Assembly: GCF_963676275.1 (NCBI RefSeq)
Contig: NZ_OY781091.1
Location: 4,070,775-4,134,774 of the forward strand
Direction: 5' to 3'
DNA from: an uncultured Cohaesibacter sp.
Lineage (GTDB): Bacteria; Pseudomonadota; Alphaproteobacteria; Rhizobiales; Cohaesibacteraceae
DNA length: 64,000 nucleotides
A program made the position numbers and the translations under genes. Each line of letters opens with the position of its first letter. The stretch's first letter is position 1. The notes under the pieces were generated by a model. It saw only the letters and a program-made list of their open reading frames with translations, did not search any database and had not been told where the DNA came from. Positions 27,160-36,310 of this stretch are shown here, piece after piece.

Positions 27160-27535
27160 AAGGGCATCCAGCAATAAAGAGAAATTGACTAATTCCGAAA
27201 CAAATTTCGGTCGTCGGAACTCCGACTCATCTAAGATAGGAATTCCTGCCACAAGGTCAAATGTCTTAATCGTAAGAAATCACGATCCGAACAGCAGAGC
27301 TTTGGATAGATACACAGGGAAGAGCAAATTTCATTTATTCAAAAGTGAACAAATCCTTCCCGTCATCGCGCCGTTTAACGCGCTGTTAACGGATTAGGCT
27401 CATCTTGGTTCAAAATGAAACAGATCGCCTCATTTGACGAGAGACCGGTCATCAACATAACAAGCTGCGCAAACAGAACCAGTGCAAATCGCAAAAATCA
27501 ATTGCGATTGGATGTAAGCAGCTGTCGAGGGCAAG
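27160..27535. promoter_or_regulatory. Gap between pepF and the sigma-54 regulator
   Basis: 376 bases, A/T-rich, serving divergent genes. It contains a perfect CtrA box (27375-27390) within a larger near-palindrome CCGTTTAAC ... GTTAACGG. No gene is visible. Confidence 0.55.
27375..27390. promoter_or_regulatory. Perfect CtrA box upstream of sigma-54 response regulator
   Basis: TTAA, CGCGCTG, TTAAC: exact CtrA consensus 146 bases before the response-regulator ATG. Predicted from consensus and intergenic position only. Confidence 0.6.
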
Positions 27536-29176
27536 ATGAACGAACGCATCCTGATTGTTGACGATGACCCGGTTCAAAGGCGGTTGCTCGAAGCGGTCGT
27601 TGAGAGAAGTGGCTTTGAAACCACCTGTGCGGAAAATGGCGAAGAGGCCCTGTCCATATTGAAGGACAATCCGCCCTCTCATTTTGATCTGATCATTCTG
27701 GATCTGGTGATGCCGAATCTCGATGGCATGGGGGTGCTTCAGGCTCTGCAAAAGACGGAAATCAAGGCTCCCATCATTGTCCAGACCGCCCATGCCGGCA
27801 TCGACACCGCGGTCAATGCCATGCGGGCCGGAGCCTTCGATTTCGTCATCAAGCCGGTGGCCCCCGAGCGCCTTCAGGTCGCCATGCGCAATGCCCTCAA
27901 GGTCAATGCCCTTGAAGACGAAATCACCCGCATTCGTTCCAAGCGTGATGGCAATCTCAGCTTCAAGAGCATCATTGCCTCATCCGAAACCATGGCGCGG
28001 GTCATCCATCTGGGTCAACGGGCAGCCAAATCCCATATCCCGATCCTGATCGAGGGGGAATCCGGCGTCGGCAAGGAACTGATTGCCAAGGCCATCCAGC
28101 ATGCTTCCGATCGTTCCAGCAAGGCGTTCGTCATCGTCAATTGCGGAGCCATACCGGACAATCTGGTCGAAAGCATCCTGTTCGGCCACGAGAAAGGGGC
28201 ATTCACCGGAGCCAATGACAAGCATATCGGCAAATTCGTCGAGTCCAACGGCGGCACCCTGTTTCTGGACGAAGTGGGCGAGCTGCCACTGGACACACAG
28301 GTCAAGCTTCTGCGTGCGTTGCAGGAAGGGGAAATAGACCCGGTTGGTGCGGCCAAACCGGTCAAGGTCGATTTCCGCCTCATTTCAGCCACCAATAAGG
28401 ATCTGATCCAGTTGGTCAAGGATGGAAAATTCCGCGAAGATCTCTATTATCGCCTTAATGTTTTCCCCATCAGGGTCCCGCCCTTGCGCGACCGCAAGGA
28501 TGACATTCCGGCGCTGACCCGCAATTTTCTGGCCCGATTTGCAGCCGAGGAAGGCCGCAAGAATCTGACCCATATCACCCCCGAGGCCCTTCACCTGCTG
28601 CAAAGCTACGATTGGCCCGGCAATATCAGGCAGCTGGAAAATACCGTCTTCCGCGCCGTGGTACTCTGTGACAGCGATCAATTGACCGTTGAGGAATTCC
28701 CCCAGATCGCCAGCCAGCTCAGTGCCTTCAGCGCCTCTGTCGTCAAGGCGCGCTCGCCTCATCCCTCGGATCTGCCTTATAGCGATCCGATCGAGACAAT
28801 GGCCTCCCATGCGCCCTTCCCTGCGACAGATGCAGCGCAGGATCAGCAGCCCTCTAAGGCCGTGACAGGCCACAATGCCCATCAGGATTGGCCCGCCTCC
28901 CCCTTTCCCGCCGAGGCAGGCCAGCCACAGGACACTCAGCCCCAGACAGGAAAACCGCAACAGGATCCATGGGGCTTTTTGCGGCTGCTGGACGAACAGG
29001 GCAACATTCGCCCGCTCGCAGAACTGGAAGCGGAAATCATCAAGCGTGCCCTTGAACATCACGATTATCGCATGTCGGATGTCGCCCGTCGCCTGTCGAT
29101 CGGGCGCTCCACGCTTTATCGCAAATTGAAGGAATATGGTCTGGAAGCCAATCACGAAGACAGCTCCACATCGTGA
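27536..29176 (+). CDS. Sigma-54-dependent response regulator (NtrC type)
   Basis: 546 residues. Receiver domain (about 4-120) with acidic pocket DDD (9-11), phospho-acceptor Asp56 (ILDLVMP) and Lys in IKPV. The AAA+ domain (about 150-375) has Walker A GESGVGKE, the sigma-54 contact loop GAFTGA, and Walker B TLFLDEVGEL. A long Pro/Gln/Ala-rich linker (about 395-490) separates it from a Fis-type helix-turn-helix near the C-terminus (MSDVARRLSIGRSTLYRKL). It should activate RpoN promoters after phosphorylation, but no cognate kinase is adjacent. The envelope genes downstream are candidate targets by proximity only. Confidence 0.92.
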   Translation: MNERILIVDDDPVQRRLLEAVVERSGFETTCAENGEEALSILKDNPPSHFDLIILDLVMPNLDGMGVLQALQKTEIKAPIIVQTAHAGIDTAVNAMRAGAFDFVIKPVAPERLQVAMRNALKVNALEDEITRIRSKRDGNLSFKSIIASSETMARVIHLGQRAAKSHIPILIEGESGVGKELIAKAIQHASDRSSKAFVIVNCGAIPDNLVESILFGHEKGAFTGANDKHIGKFVESNGGTLFLDEVGELPLDTQVKLLRALQEGEIDPVGAAKPVKVDFRLISATNKDLIQLVKDGKFREDLYYRLNVFPIRVPPLRDRKDDIPALTRNFLARFAAEEGRKNLTHITPEALHLLQSYDWPGNIRQLENTVFRAVVLCDSDQLTVEEFPQIASQLSAFSASVVKARSPHPSDLPYSDPIETMASHAPFPATDAAQDQQPSKAVTGHNAHQDWPASPFPAEAGQPQDTQPQTGKPQQDPWGFLRLLDEQGNIRPLAELEAEIIKRALEHHDYRMSDVARRLSIGRSTLYRKLKEYGLEANHEDSSTS

Positions 29177-29322
29177 CAAATGAGTCGATGAGCGTTGCAG
29201 GAAGGCTACACAGAACCATTCTGACCATGTTCATGCCATAATTGTGATGAGAAAAAGATTGCATCGACCTTATATTGGTCTCAATACCTTTCTTTGCTGA
29301 TTCACTTACGCGCGGAACGATC

Positions 29323-31071
29323 ATGATGAAACGGACTCTTGCGGCTTTGCTGGCAATTACCACCTGCCCCGCCAGCCTGGCACTGGCAACAGAAAAGCCC
29401 ATTGAAACGACGGAGCAGACCGTTGTCCTGTTCGGAGAAAAACCGGCAGATCCCGTTGCCGCGCAAATAGATAGCCAGATCGAGATCAATCACATCCTCG
29501 ACAGGTTGCATCAGGTTACCCTTGGCCCGCTCGATCAATATGCCGATCAGGACCTTGCCGACGCCATCGACATGGCTGTCAACAGCATTCCCCAGACCGC
29601 AGATTTTCTTGCCAAGAGAGACAATGCCGCGCTGGTCGCCTTTTATCAGGAGCGCTCCTACAGGCCAGCATGGTTCAATAATGGCGAATGGACATTCAAG
29701 GCGCGCAGGCTGATTTTCAACATGGCCCGCGCAGATCGCGACGGTCTGGACCCGACCGACTACAAGACCCCCTCGCTCTCTATCTCCCGAGAGAATGGGG
29801 CCTCCGCCAAGACCATCGCAGAAGCAGATATCGCCCTGTCTCTGGCCGTGACGCGCTACACGCGCCATGCCTATGCGGGCCGTGTCGATCCGCGCATCTT
29901 TTCCAAGAAAGAGATCACGATCAAGCCGCACTATCCCGATTCCATCGGCGCACTGAACCGGATCGTCAAGGCAGATCGCCCCGTCAAGGTGATGCGCAGC
30001 TACAATCCGCACCAAAAGGGTTTTCTGGCGCTGCGCACCGAATATAATCGCCTGCGCGCCCAGAGCGCTTCTGATGACACCCCGCCAATCGGCGATGGCA
30101 AAAGCCTGCGCGTTGGCATGCGCGATGAGCGCGTTCCCCTGCTGCGCCGCAAGCTGGGCCTTGCAGCGGCAGCAGATGAGGCATCAGGCACCCTTTATGA
30201 CAAACAACTGGCGGCGGCCGTCGAGAAATACCAATCGGACAATGGCCTGATTGCCGATGGCGTAGTCGGCAAGGCAACTCTCAGCATCCTCAATGACAAT
30301 CGCAAGGATCTGATTGCCGATATTGTTGCCAATATGGAACGCTGGCGCTGGCTGCCGCGCGACCTTGGTGATTTCTATGTGATGGTCAACATCCCCACCT
30401 ACACGCTGCAAGTGGTCAGCAAGGGCAAGACCATCCATCAGACCCGCGTGGTGGTCGGACAGAAGTCTCACAAGACACCGCTCTTCTCCGACGAGATGGA
30501 ATATCTGGTCGTCAATCCCTACTGGAATGTGCCCCGCTCCATTGCCTCCAAGGAACTGCTGCCCAAGATCAAGGCCGATCCTGCCGCCTTTTTCTCGAAT
30601 GCCGACTATCAGGTTCTGGCCAGCGTCAAGGGCAGAACCCAGGTCATCGACCCCTACAAGCTCGACTGGAACAGGGTAGAGGCCGACATGGTTCGTCTGC
30701 GCCAGACGCCGGGCACCGGCAATGCGCTGGGCAACATCAAATTCATGTTCCCCAACCAGCATTCGGTCTATCTGCATGACACCCCGTCAAAGAGCCTGTT
30801 CAACCGCGATTACCGCGCTTTCAGTCACGGCTGTGTCCGCGTCAACAATCCGTTTGATTTTGCCGATGTCATCCTGAAGGCAACCTCAAGCTGGAATGCC
30901 GAACGCATCAAGGCAATGATTGGCTCCAGCGAGCGTCGGGTCAATCTGGAAAAGAAGATCCCGGTCCATCTGGCCTATTTCACAACATGGATGTCTGATG
31001 AGGGCACTCTCCAATTGCGCTCAGATATCTATGGTCACAACAAGGCAGTAAAGGCCGCCCTTGGTCTTTGA
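29323..31071 (+). CDS. L,D-transpeptidase, YcbB type
   Basis: 582 residues from the ATG at 29323; two ATG codons are adjacent. A signal peptide (about 1-22) sends it to the periplasm. A helical scaffold domain and a peptidoglycan-binding motif (about 290-330, VEKYQSDNGLIADGVVGKATL) precede the YkuD catalytic domain, with the active-site motif SHGCVRVNN near the C-terminus. The cysteine forms the acyl intermediate in making 3-3 crosslinks, or in attaching outer-membrane proteins to peptidoglycan in several alphaproteobacteria. A DUF882 protein and a beta-barrel protein follow, hinting at an envelope-anchoring group. Confidence 0.92.
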   Translation: MMKRTLAALLAITTCPASLALATEKPIETTEQTVVLFGEKPADPVAAQIDSQIEINHILDRLHQVTLGPLDQYADQDLADAIDMAVNSIPQTADFLAKRDNAALVAFYQERSYRPAWFNNGEWTFKARRLIFNMARADRDGLDPTDYKTPSLSISRENGASAKTIAEADIALSLAVTRYTRHAYAGRVDPRIFSKKEITIKPHYPDSIGALNRIVKADRPVKVMRSYNPHQKGFLALRTEYNRLRAQSASDDTPPIGDGKSLRVGMRDERVPLLRRKLGLAAAADEASGTLYDKQLAAAVEKYQSDNGLIADGVVGKATLSILNDNRKDLIADIVANMERWRWLPRDLGDFYVMVNIPTYTLQVVSKGKTIHQTRVVVGQKSHKTPLFSDEMEYLVVNPYWNVPRSIASKELLPKIKADPAAFFSNADYQVLASVKGRTQVIDPYKLDWNRVEADMVRLRQTPGTGNALGNIKFMFPNQHSVYLHDTPSKSLFNRDYRAFSHGCVRVNNPFDFADVILKATSSWNAERIKAMIGSSERRVNLEKKIPVHLAYFTTWMSDEGTLQLRSDIYGHNKAVKAALGL

Positions 31072-31421
31072 CCCTGTTTGGGACATTTTGTATTTTTTCA
31101 AGACATCTTGAGTAAGGCGCGGATTTATCTGCGCCTTTGCTTTGTTTCGCCGCATTTCAACAGCATACTGGCGCAAATGAACAAAGACATCGGCGCTTCA
31201 CAGCAATATTGGCTTCCATTTCGGTTTCATTTACCAATTGCTAAGCATAATATAGTCGAAGTTAAACCGATAATCTGCTAACCATTACCCATTGTTGGCA
31301 GAAACAAGCAGCGTTCTCGCTCCGGCATCACCCTTTCGGGATGGCACCGGAAGACGGGTGCGCATTTCGACGCGGGCGCACTCCTAACGAGATTCCCGGT
31401 TGATTAGATATTGGATGTCCA
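31072..31421 (+). other. Gap between L,D-transpeptidase and DUF882 gene
   Basis: 350 bases. A terminator-like hairpin lies at 31114-31148, then an A/T-rich stretch likely holding a promoter, then a GC-rich dyad GGTGCGC ... GCGCAC (31356-31381) close to the next gene. No protein gene. Confidence 0.45.
31114..31148 (+). terminator. Terminator after the L,D-transpeptidase
   Basis: AAGGCGC (31114-31120) with GCGCCTT (31131-31137), followed by TGCTTTGTTT. Confidence 0.55.
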
Positions 31422-33416
31422 GTGGTCAGACAAAAATCAATCCTGTCCAGTAACAGCCCTGTTGCCAAGGCCTGTCAATCAGCCCGGAGCCCTTTTCGGC
31501 ATTTCTGCCGAAGCGCCATGCTCGGGCTCTTTCTGCCGCTGCTCCTGCTGTGCATCCTGACTGGTACCCAAGCCCATGCGGACACGCGCACATTGCGACT
31601 GTCCAACGCCCATACCAAGGAATCGGCCACCATCACCTACAAGCGCAACGGCAAATTCGATGCCGATGGTTTGCGCAAACTCAATCAGTTTCTCAGAGAC
31701 TGGCGCCGGAACGAAAAGACCGAGATGGACCCGGCGCTGTTTGACCTGATCTGGGAGGTCTATAACAAGACCGGTGCCAGCCAGCCGATTACAGTCTTTT
31801 CAGGCTACCGTTCCCCCGCAACCAACAATATGCTGCGCGACAAAAGCAGTGGCGTCGCCAAGAACAGCCGCCACACCATGGGGCAGGCGATGGACTTCTA
31901 TCTGCCCGGCGTGCCGCTGGCCACCATTCGCCGCGTTGGACTGCAAATGCAGGCGGGCGGCGTCGGCTATTATCCCGGCTCACGCTTCATCCATATTGAC
32001 ACCGGCAACGTGCGCCACTGGCCCCGCATGACAAGAAAGCAGTTGGCTCAGGTCTTCCCCGACGGCGTCACGGTGCATATCCCCACCGACGGCAAGCCAT
32101 TGTCCGGCTACCAGACGGCAAAGGCAAAGGTGGCCAAACGCAAGGCGGAAATGGCGCGCTCGACACACTCGGTGCAGCGCTTCACCCAATATGCCTCTGC
32201 CGCGCCATCCGAGCCAAAGAAGCTGACCCGGACACAGGTTGCCTCACTGAGCAAACAGGATGAAGAAAAGAGCGGCGGTCTGTTGCAAACACTTCTGCGG
32301 CAAAAGCCCAAGGAACCTCCCAAACCGCAATTCACCGAGGCCGAAACCGAAAATGGCAGCGATCCTGAGGCCGAAGCGGATGAATTGCTCGAAGAGGGCG
32401 CATCCGCTCAGGCCCTGCTTCTGCCGGAAAGTCTGGGCACCCTGCCCAAGGTCCGCATGGTTCAGAGCACACGGATAACGCTGGCAGCCAACGATCAGGC
32501 CCCGGCCAATCCAACTGCCGCCCCGACAGAGGCCACAGCATCTGAGCCACAACCAGCAGAACCGGGCACACCGACAGGACAATTGGCCCAAGGCGATGAT
32601 CCGACAGCCACAGCTCCGCTGGTTTTTGCCTCCATGCCACGGATCAGACCGGACAATCTGGTTGCGACCAGCTATCAACTGGCCAGCGCGACCACGTCAC
32701 CTATCCCGGCTGTCAAACCGGAACAGGTCGGATCGGCGCCGACGGAGAATCTGGTACAAATGGCTTCACTGCCAAGGGCAAGAGCGTCTGCTGGACCACT
32801 GGGGCAAGCCGCACAGATTACAGGCTCGGCTACCCGCCAGCCTCAGCCAGCCTCACAGGCTCAACCTCAGAATACCCGGCAAATGCTGGCCCAGATGGTC
32901 GGCTCGCGCGAAGATGCCTCCCCCAATCGCTTCGCCTATGCCTCAGCGGGCAACACTTTCGTAGCCAGCCTGCCATCGGATAGCCAGCGCTCCAACGCAG
33001 CAGCAGCGGGAGGGCAGGCAGCGCCCCGTCAGCAGTTGGCCAGCCTGTCCAATGATATTTCCATGTCAGGCCTGCCCGAACCGCGCGCCGGAGCGATACT
33101 GCGCCAATCTTCTGGCCAATCTTCGGGCCAATCTGCGGGTGAGACTTCAGACAGCGATGTTGACAGCCAGCTGGATCAACTGACATTTGCCTATGGCCCC
33201 TCGGGCATGGCGCATTTCGCACATATGAAGCAACGCGCCAGCACGGCAACATTCGCGCGCCTGTCACGGCCAACCCCGAACAATCTCAGTGCGCTGGTCT
33301 ACAAGCCCCACAGCATGATCAATCAGGGTTTCGAGCCCCTGCTGGACCAGAGGCTTGATGCAATGCATTTCGAAGGCCCGGCCATTGCAAGGCTGGCGGT
33401 CAAGAGATTCAACTGA
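31422..33416 (+). CDS. DUF882 (YcbK-like, M15-fold) periplasmic protein with long repeat-rich tail
   Basis: 664 residues from a GTG; an ATG at residue 33 is an alternative. A signal anchor (about 33-53) precedes the DUF882/peptidase M15-like domain (about 60-215) with the metal-site motifs FSGYRSPATN, RHTMGQAMDFYLPG and FIHIDTG. The zinc ligands look complete (His, Asp, His). The remaining 450 residues are low-complexity, rich in Ala, Pro, Gln and Ser, unusual for the family, which normally ends near residue 220-250. The tail may span the periplasm. In enterobacteria YcbK clusters beside the L,D-transpeptidase YcbB, as here. Confidence 0.85.
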   Translation: MVRQKSILSSNSPVAKACQSARSPFRHFCRSAMLGLFLPLLLLCILTGTQAHADTRTLRLSNAHTKESATITYKRNGKFDADGLRKLNQFLRDWRRNEKTEMDPALFDLIWEVYNKTGASQPITVFSGYRSPATNNMLRDKSSGVAKNSRHTMGQAMDFYLPGVPLATIRRVGLQMQAGGVGYYPGSRFIHIDTGNVRHWPRMTRKQLAQVFPDGVTVHIPTDGKPLSGYQTAKAKVAKRKAEMARSTHSVQRFTQYASAAPSEPKKLTRTQVASLSKQDEEKSGGLLQTLLRQKPKEPPKPQFTEAETENGSDPEAEADELLEEGASAQALLLPESLGTLPKVRMVQSTRITLAANDQAPANPTAAPTEATASEPQPAEPGTPTGQLAQGDDPTATAPLVFASMPRIRPDNLVATSYQLASATTSPIPAVKPEQVGSAPTENLVQMASLPRARASAGPLGQAAQITGSATRQPQPASQAQPQNTRQMLAQMVGSREDASPNRFAYASAGNTFVASLPSDSQRSNAAAAGGQAAPRQQLASLSNDISMSGLPEPRAGAILRQSSGQSSGQSAGETSDSDVDSQLDQLTFAYGPSGMAHFAHMKQRASTATFARLSRPTPNNLSALVYKPHSMINQGFEPLLDQRLDAMHFEGPAIARLAVKRFN

Positions 33417-33427
33417 AGAAATGATCC

Positions 33428-33472
33428 TTGAAGACAGCGCCGGGCTTTTGCTAGCGCTGTATCTTCAGCCCG
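33428..33472. terminator. Hairpin between convergent DUF882 and beta-barrel genes
   Basis: TGAAGA-CAGCGC pairs with GCGCTG-TA-TCTTCA around a 13-base loop. It overlaps the end of the beta-barrel gene and probably terminates both genes. Confidence 0.4.
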
Positions 33473-34812
33473 ACGCGCACGGTGCTGGTGGTCGTATCCT
33501 CGCCCGCCCAGTTGCTCTCGCGCTGGGAGCGCTCGACACTGGCGATCAGCTGAAGGGTGCGATTGAAGGAATAGGTCGCATTGAGCGCCGCATCGAGCAC
33601 CCAGTCCCGACGGCTGAGGCCATTATAGCTTTCCCGCGAAATCTCACCGCTGGCCACGATATTGAGATTGCGCAACAGCGCATAATCTGCCGAAAGGCTG
33701 ACGCTATGAGTGGCAACACTGCGCGCCGCCGTTGCCGTTGACATGAGATCGGTTTCAAGTCCGCCACGGATGGTCCACAAGCCATTTGGCGACCAGACCA
33801 GACTGGCATCGGCAAACATGGCGGTATCACCGGACAGTCCCGCCAGATCAGGCTCCCATGCGATGACGCCAGCGGAAATCTCGCCAGACAATTTCTCGCG
33901 GTTGACGACCTCTATGCCGATGGCTCCGCGCAGGCTATCGCCATTCTGGCGCTGGCTGGCATCATTATAGCTGCGCCGTGCAATTTCCGCATCGATGAAG
34001 GGTATGATCTGATCAGTGACCGGTACACCGATGCGCGCGCCAAGACGGTAGCTGTCATAATCGCGGCTGGATTCATTTTCATAGCGCATGGCACCCGCAG
34101 ACCCGCGCAATTGCAAATCCAGCAATCCGGCACGATGATCAAGGGTAACGCCCCCTGTGACATTGGTCTCGTAGGTGGCTGCCTGCCCTGTGGCGGTCAG
34201 TTCGACGCTGCTCTCCTCCTTGGAATGGGCAAAGCCACCATCAAGGGTCAATTGCGTTTCATCGGCCAGATCGAGCCTCAGCTCTGCGCTCAGATTTTCC
34301 TCGGTATCAGGCTTGCGAACCGGCGCATCATAGGCAGATATCGCCCCGCGAGCGGAAAGATCAAGCGCGTGACGACTCCAGTCCGTCTCAACCCTCAATG
34401 CCGCCTCAGGCGTCACGATGCGCCCTTCCTCGCCATTGGCGGTCCCGTCGACATTATCTGTCACCTCGCCCCACAGCGTCAGTGATGGATAAAGGAGAAA
34501 CTGGCCAAGACGAATGCCCAGAGGATCATAAGGCCCGATGGCTTGCGCCGTTCTGCCTTTTGCCTGTTCTGGCGTCACGCTTTCAGAACGGCTCACGCTC
34601 TGGCTTTCCGCCCCGCTGTCATAGTCGTCAGGCAGAAGGTTGATCACCAGATCGGATGCAGAAGTGCCATCATCCTGACTGCTGCCCGAAGAACTGCCCT
34701 GAGAGCCATCCAGAGCGCTCGCGGAGACGCTTGCAGATTGCCCCAGCGCAACAGCCGAAGACAGTGGCAGGCAGACTGAAACGAGAAGACCTGAAAAGAG
34801 AAACTGCCGCAT
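33451..34812 (-). CDS. Outer-membrane beta-barrel protein (BBP2_2 type)
   Basis: 453 residues with a signal peptide (about 1-25). A Ser/Asp-rich segment (about 28-60) leads into alternating amphipathic strands with aromatic ends (for example LTLWGEVTDNVDG, RVETDWSRHALDLSARG, RVGLKIQR at the very C-terminus). It resembles the putative beta-barrel porin-2 family of Rhizobiales. The C-terminal strand fits recognition by the BAM complex. It converges on the DUF882 gene and is divergent from kdsD. The cargo or role is unknown. Confidence 0.8.
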   Translation of the reverse strand: MRQFLFSGLLVSVCLPLSSAVALGQSASVSASALDGSQGSSSGSSQDDGTSASDLVINLLPDDYDSGAESQSVSRSESVTPEQAKGRTAQAIGPYDPLGIRLGQFLLYPSLTLWGEVTDNVDGTANGEEGRIVTPEAALRVETDWSRHALDLSARGAISAYDAPVRKPDTEENLSAELRLDLADETQLTLDGGFAHSKEESSVELTATGQAATYETNVTGGVTLDHRAGLLDLQLRGSAGAMRYENESSRDYDSYRLGARIGVPVTDQIIPFIDAEIARRSYNDASQRQNGDSLRGAIGIEVVNREKLSGEISAGVIAWEPDLAGLSGDTAMFADASLVWSPNGLWTIRGGLETDLMSTATAARSVATHSVSLSADYALLRNLNIVASGEISRESYNGLSRRDWVLDAALNATYSFNRTLQLIASVERSQRESNWAGEDTTTSTVRVGLKIQR

Positions 34813-35097
34813 GCGTTAGCGCCCTGGTGTCCAGATGCCCCGAAATCCGGCCCGCTGCTGAAGAAACCTCCCCGCCGCTGGCGACATTTTCAGGCAGGCA
34901 CCAAATGCCCGAAAAACAATCCATTCCTTTCCAGATCGTAAAGAAATTTGGTTAATATCTCCTTGCCAATCCAGCCGCCACAAAAGGACCAAATTGAGGG
35001 AAAATGGATAGTTTCGAAGAAACCTTAGACTCCCTTTCCTTCTGCCCTTCTTTGGTATAGAACTCGACCCAACTTTTGCCGTTTATCAGGACAATTC

Positions 35098-36087
35098 ATG
35101 CTTACTCAATTGGCTGGCGATAGCATTTCGCCAATAAAATCAGCCCATAATACAATCGACAACGAAATCGAGGGTCTGAAAGCCCTGCGAGAAGCCCTCA
35201 ATGGCCCTCTCAAGGAGCCATTCGAAAAAGCCATTTCCATCATTCAGGCAGCCAGAGGCCGTGTCATTGTTACCGGAATGGGCAAGAGCGGCCATATCGC
35301 ACGCAAAATCTCGGCAACCATGGCTTCCACCGGCACGCCATCCTTTTTCGTCCATCCCGGAGAAGCCAGCCATGGCGATCTGGGCATGATCCGCGACGTG
35401 GATGTGGTTCTGGCCATGTCCTGGTCGGGAGAGACGGCAGAACTGGCCAGCATCATCTCCTATACGCGACGCTTCAAGGTGCCCCTCATCGGCATGTCGG
35501 CAAATGCCAACAGCACGCTGGGCACCCAGTGTGACATTCATCTATGCCTACCGAAGGTGGAAGAGGCCTGTCCGCACGGTCTGGCGCCGACCACCTCCTG
35601 CATCCTGCAGTTGGCGCTGGGCGATTCCCTTTCCATCGCCCTTCTGGAAGGCCACGGCTTTACCGCTCATGACTTCAAGATCTTCCATCCCGGCGGCAGT
35701 CTGGGGGCGAGCCTGCAATATGTGCGTGACCTGATGCATACCGGCGACTCCCTGCCGCTGATCCCGGCCACCAGCCGCATGAGCGAAGTCATTCTGATCA
35801 TGTCGCAAAAGGGGTTTGGCTGCGTCGGCGTTCTGGATGCAGAGGGCAATCTTGCAGGTATGGTAACGGATGGTGACTTGCGCCGAAATCTCAGCGACGA
35901 TCTGCTGACGCGTCCGGTATGCGATGTCATGACCAAAAATCCCAAGACCCTGCGCCCTGACATTCTGGTGCCGACTGCCATCGAAATGCTGCACAGCGCA
36001 TCCATCACCTCAATCTTTGTTGTCGAGGACAAGCGCCCAGTCGGCCTCGTGCATATGCATGACTTCCTGCGCGCAGGGGTTGCTTGA
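35098..36087 (+). CDS. kdsD: D-arabinose 5-phosphate isomerase
   Basis: 329 residues. KdsD/KpsF interconverts ribulose 5-phosphate and arabinose 5-phosphate, the first step to the lipopolysaccharide sugar Kdo. A SIS sugar-isomerase domain (about 45-180) with VTGMGKSGHIARK, MSWSGETAEL and the conserved His of LEGHGFT, then two CBS domains (about 205-325). Full length. Promoter region is shared with the beta-barrel gene. Kdo synthesis suits the surrounding envelope genes. Confidence 0.94.
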   Translation: MLTQLAGDSISPIKSAHNTIDNEIEGLKALREALNGPLKEPFEKAISIIQAARGRVIVTGMGKSGHIARKISATMASTGTPSFFVHPGEASHGDLGMIRDVDVVLAMSWSGETAELASIISYTRRFKVPLIGMSANANSTLGTQCDIHLCLPKVEEACPHGLAPTTSCILQLALGDSLSIALLEGHGFTAHDFKIFHPGGSLGASLQYVRDLMHTGDSLPLIPATSRMSEVILIMSQKGFGCVGVLDAEGNLAGMVTDGDLRRNLSDDLLTRPVCDVMTKNPKTLRPDILVPTAIEMLHSASITSIFVVEDKRPVGLVHMHDFLRAGVA

Positions 36088-36310
36088 CAGCCCTGCATTT
36101 CACAGCGATGCTCCGGTCAGCCCTTTTTGGTCAATGGGATAACCGGAGCGCCCCGCCTCTGTTATCCCTTTGCTAACCTTAATAGAAATAACTTTTAAAT
36201 ATCGCGTTTTTTAGATTTCCATTAGCAATCCATTAGAGCTGTTTTCATAGACTGCCAGTTAAGAAAAATGGCAGAGGACCAAGGGTTCTCAATCAAGTCA
36301 GGAAACAGGA

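Noticed and set aside
36180-36215. Partial CtrA-like sequence before motA
   Set aside because: Spacing does not fit TTAA-N7-TTAA.
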